Origin: Nageia nagi
Lineage: Eukaryota > Pinophyta
Length of the DNA stretch: 64,000 nucleotides
NCBI GenBank assembly: GCA_050084985.1
Contig: JBITNC010000001.1
Coordinates: 93,558,001 to 93,622,000 of the forward strand
Direction of reading: 5' to 3'
How positions within the stretch are numbered: position 1 is the first letter of the stretch; every line of letters starts with the position of its first letter. Below are positions 61,971 to 64,000 of the stretch, piece after piece. A model generated the notes under the pieces. That model ran no database searches and was not told the origin of the DNA. It saw only the letters and a program-made list of their open reading frames with translations. The translations under genes were made by a program, and so were the position numbers.

Positions 61971-62440
61971 TGTTAGAATTTGTAATGAAATATTGTGAAT
62001 ATCTAAACTCCTTGTAAGTTCAATTAATCACTTAAATGATATGTAGATACCTTAAGGGATTAATTGAATTCTTTATTATGTGTGGACTTTGACCTAACCA
62101 TGGGGTTAGTTGGTAGGTTAAAGTTAGGTTATACATTTATTGTAACCCTAACCTTACCCTTGGGTTAAAGGGAGGTTAGGGAGGTGCTCTCAAGCTATAA
62201 ATAGAGGGCCTCTCCTCTTGTAACATATCTAAGTTTTGGAGTAAGATTACTCTACTAGTTTGTGTAGGAGAGGAAGAGAATAGTTGTAAGAGGGGCATAC
62301 TTGAGAATTGAGATACTAGTTGTGGATGTACTCCCAAGGAGGGAGGAACCACATTACACTTGTGTTATCTTGTGTGAATGTTGTATGATTGAGCTTCCTA
62401 GTCTTGGACCTTGAGGATTAGAGTAGTGCTAATTCTCTCA
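61971..62440 (+). repeat. 3' LTR of copia B1
   Basis: Same length and ends as the 5' LTR; seven substitutions, no indel. Confidence 0.97.
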
Positions 62441-62445
62441 TATCT
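62441..62445. repeat. target-site duplication of copia B1, right copy
   Basis: TATCT, matching 53153-53157. Confidence 0.92.
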
Positions 62446-64000
62446 GGGGAGACTTTTCCACCAAAATACACTTTGTAGAAGTAGGGAAAAAAATAGGCAC
62501 CTTTGATTTAACTGATTCCACATTGTTGGTGTCATGAAAATAGTGGTGGATGCTACTAACAATGTGTATTTTGGTTACATTTTTTATCTCTTTTAATGAA
62601 ACATGCCTATATCCATGATTGTGAGCAAAATAATGATGTAACTCATTAGAAACACTTACTATACCAATGCAACCTCTTGGTTGTGAAGGAGGTAGAGGAT
62701 TATTGTAAATCCCTAACTATTTGTTGTTAGGATGGATAGGTTCAATTTGTTCAATAGGTTTAGCATCCATCTTGATAGCTCCCTTATTGATAAAATTTTG
62801 TATGATATGATTGAGATTCCTACAATTGTGAGTTAGATGCACAGGTACCTTGTGATAATTACAAAATTCTTCATATCAAAAATGCTTAGGCACACCAGTG
62901 GGGAACATGGATTCAACAATAGGAGGTGACTTAATAAGCTCTTCTTTTAATAGGACATTAAGAAAATTGTTAATACTATCAGTGAAAGGTGTGAATTATT
63001 GCCTTCGTTTAGAGCTATTTTTGCATTTATGACCAACATTGTTTACCTTCAACCTTTTGGTACTCTCAAAGATTGGTTTCTAATTTTGAGAATTGTCATT
63101 ATTTCTCATAGCATATAGTTTTTTTATACATGGCTCTTTCTTGATAACAATGTCTGTCATATCTCCTAGTTTCATATCATGATTAAAGATGACAAATAAT
63201 TTATATATGGGCAATAAACCATTTGCAAAGGCATTTTTTAGATCTTGTTCAAGCATAATTATTGTATTAGCTATTTGTTTCCATACTTTTATAAATTCTT
63301 TGACATGTTGATTAGGTAATTGCTTAATTTTGCATAAGTTATTAAAATAAACTTTCTTGATTATATTATACCTAAACATTTTCAAGAATAAATAAATCAA
63401 ATATTCATACCTATTAATGCTTTTTTCAAGAAGCTAAAAATACCATTTGAGTGCATCATCTTTCATACTATAGGAGAACAATTTAGGTAACAAGTATCTA
63501 TCATGTATATATTCAATAGCTTCTTCTTGGAACTTTCTAACATGGATCTTAGGGTCTTGAAAACCATAAAATTTAGTAAAATTGACACTATTTTTTGAAA
63601 AAATACCTTAGCAAGAATTCTATTAGTTAAAGGTCTCTTGAGATAAGACAAGAAATCATCCTCATCAACCAAAGTATTTTTAGGTGTTATATTACTTATA
63701 TTGGTTGAGTTACTTTTTGGGGACGGTGGATGGGTTTGACGGGGATTTTGTGTATTTTTAAGTTCATCCTCTTTTAAGGTAACAAATGGACCTATTTGAT
63801 TAACCCTTTCATGCTCTATTTTATCCAGTATTTTAGCTAGGACTTCTAACTATTTCTATGAGGGTTCTTTGTACCAACTAGTAGTATCTTGAACTTCAAG
63901 AAGGATACTAGTTTTGATGTGATATTCTTTTAATGTACAATTAGGTTATAATTTGTAAGCTTCATTAATCATTTTATCAAGTTATTAGTTGATAAGAGTT
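62446..64000 (-). pseudogene. gypsy G1 gag, Tat-lineage type
   Basis: The minus strand reads, in several frames, FYGFQDPKIHVRKFQEEAIE, LFSYSMKDDALKWYF, LFLKMFRYNIIKK and NQHVKEFIKVWKQIANTI (63080-63600), the Ty3/gypsy retrotransposon gag domain. Then PFTDSINNFLNVLLKEELI and FCNYHKVPVHLTHNCRNL (about 62816-62870). The last block corresponds to the Tat-type YC-x-x-H...GH-x-T-x-x-C motif followed by an I-x-x-L/F-I-x-x-G helix. Stops and frameshifts are present. The N-terminus lies near or beyond the window edge; the downstream side is cut by B1. Confidence 0.8.

Larger units (their letters stand above)
53158..62440 (+). mobile_element. Ty1/copia family B, copy B1, youngest element in the window
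   Basis: 9283 bp with two 470-bp LTRs (TGTTAGAATTTG ... TTCTCTCA), exact TATCT target duplication, initiator-Met primer site and polypurine tract. Internal order: leader of about 3.5 kb, gag, protease, integrase, reverse transcriptase, RNase H, hairpin array, polypurine tract. The LTRs differ at seven sites (1.5%: four transitions, three transversions). It sits inside gypsy G1. Despite its youth the coding region has 15 in-frame stops and one frameshift. Confidence 0.97.
47006..64000 (-). mobile_element. Ty3/gypsy element G1, Tat-type gag, pol not found (continues past the window)
   Basis: The minus strand runs gag (64000 to 62446), then, after removing nested copia B1 (53158-62440), non-coding DNA, an antisense PMD gene (50700-52330, plus strand), a tandem array (48260-48810), a polypurine tract and a 3' LTR (47006-47688). 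The gag C-terminus has the Tat-lineage form. No protease, reverse transcriptase, RNase H or integrase is readable between gag and LTR, so it is probably non-autonomous. It inserted in copia A2. Its 5' LTR is outside the window, so completeness and target duplication (expected GGACT, 47001-47005) cannot be checked. Confidence 0.75.

Overview
This window looks like nuclear DNA from a seed plant with a large, repeat-dominated genome. It is strongly AT-rich. I found no intact cellular gene, rRNA, tRNA, CRISPR array or bacterial feature. The recognisable content is plant transposable elements at different stages of decay plus a few gene relics. The clearest host-derived relic is a CYP78A-like cytochrome P450 piece with a plant-type intron. 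The species cannot be named from the sequence; a gymnosperm-like genome is only a guess from the load of old LTR elements.

Layout, left to right. 1-999: antisense LTR and gag of a Ty1/copia family (family A, copy A3), abutting a decayed LINE reverse transcriptase (about 1020-2030). 2-7.7 kb: unrecognised AT-rich DNA with one degenerate minisatellite. 7.7-15.8 kb: copia A1 (+), whose 3' LTR is split by about 3.2 kb of foreign DNA ending in a long foldback element. 16.1-17.1 kb: GC-richer island with the P450 relic. 17-22.7 kb: AT-rich DNA with several tandem duplications and a small glycine-rich relic. 22750-30329: copia B2 (-), with LTRs about 8% diverged by eye, a near-perfect target duplication and no integrase. 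31683-36815: copia C (+), old, with an exact 5-bp target duplication. About 37.6-39.1 kb: relic of another B-like copia (D, -). 41.9-43.06 kb: unidentified coding-like remnant (-). 43056-47005: copia A2 (+), cut off inside RNase H. From 47006 to beyond the right edge: a Ty3/gypsy element (G1, -) with Tat-type gag, its 3' LTR, a 190-bp tandem array, an antisense plant-mobile-domain (PMD) gene and no visible pol. 53158-62440: copia B1 (+) nested in G1, with 470-bp LTRs differing at 7 sites and target duplication TATCT.

History. A2 came first, G1 inserted into it, and B1 inserted into G1. B1 is the youngest insertion, yet its gag-pol has 15 in-frame stops and a frameshift, far more than its LTR divergence predicts, so it was probably already dead when it was mobilised in trans. 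Most B1 stops fit single C-to-T (or G-to-A) changes, as expected from deamination of methylated cytosine.

Most notable signals: (1) a seven-copy tandem hairpin array just downstream of B1 pol, whose stems show compensatory base-pair changes between copies; (2) a Tat-lineage element without pol that carries an antisense PMD gene and a 3' satellite-like array; (3) an apparently in-frame loss of integrase in B2. All coding calls are from reading translations by eye; no database search was possible.
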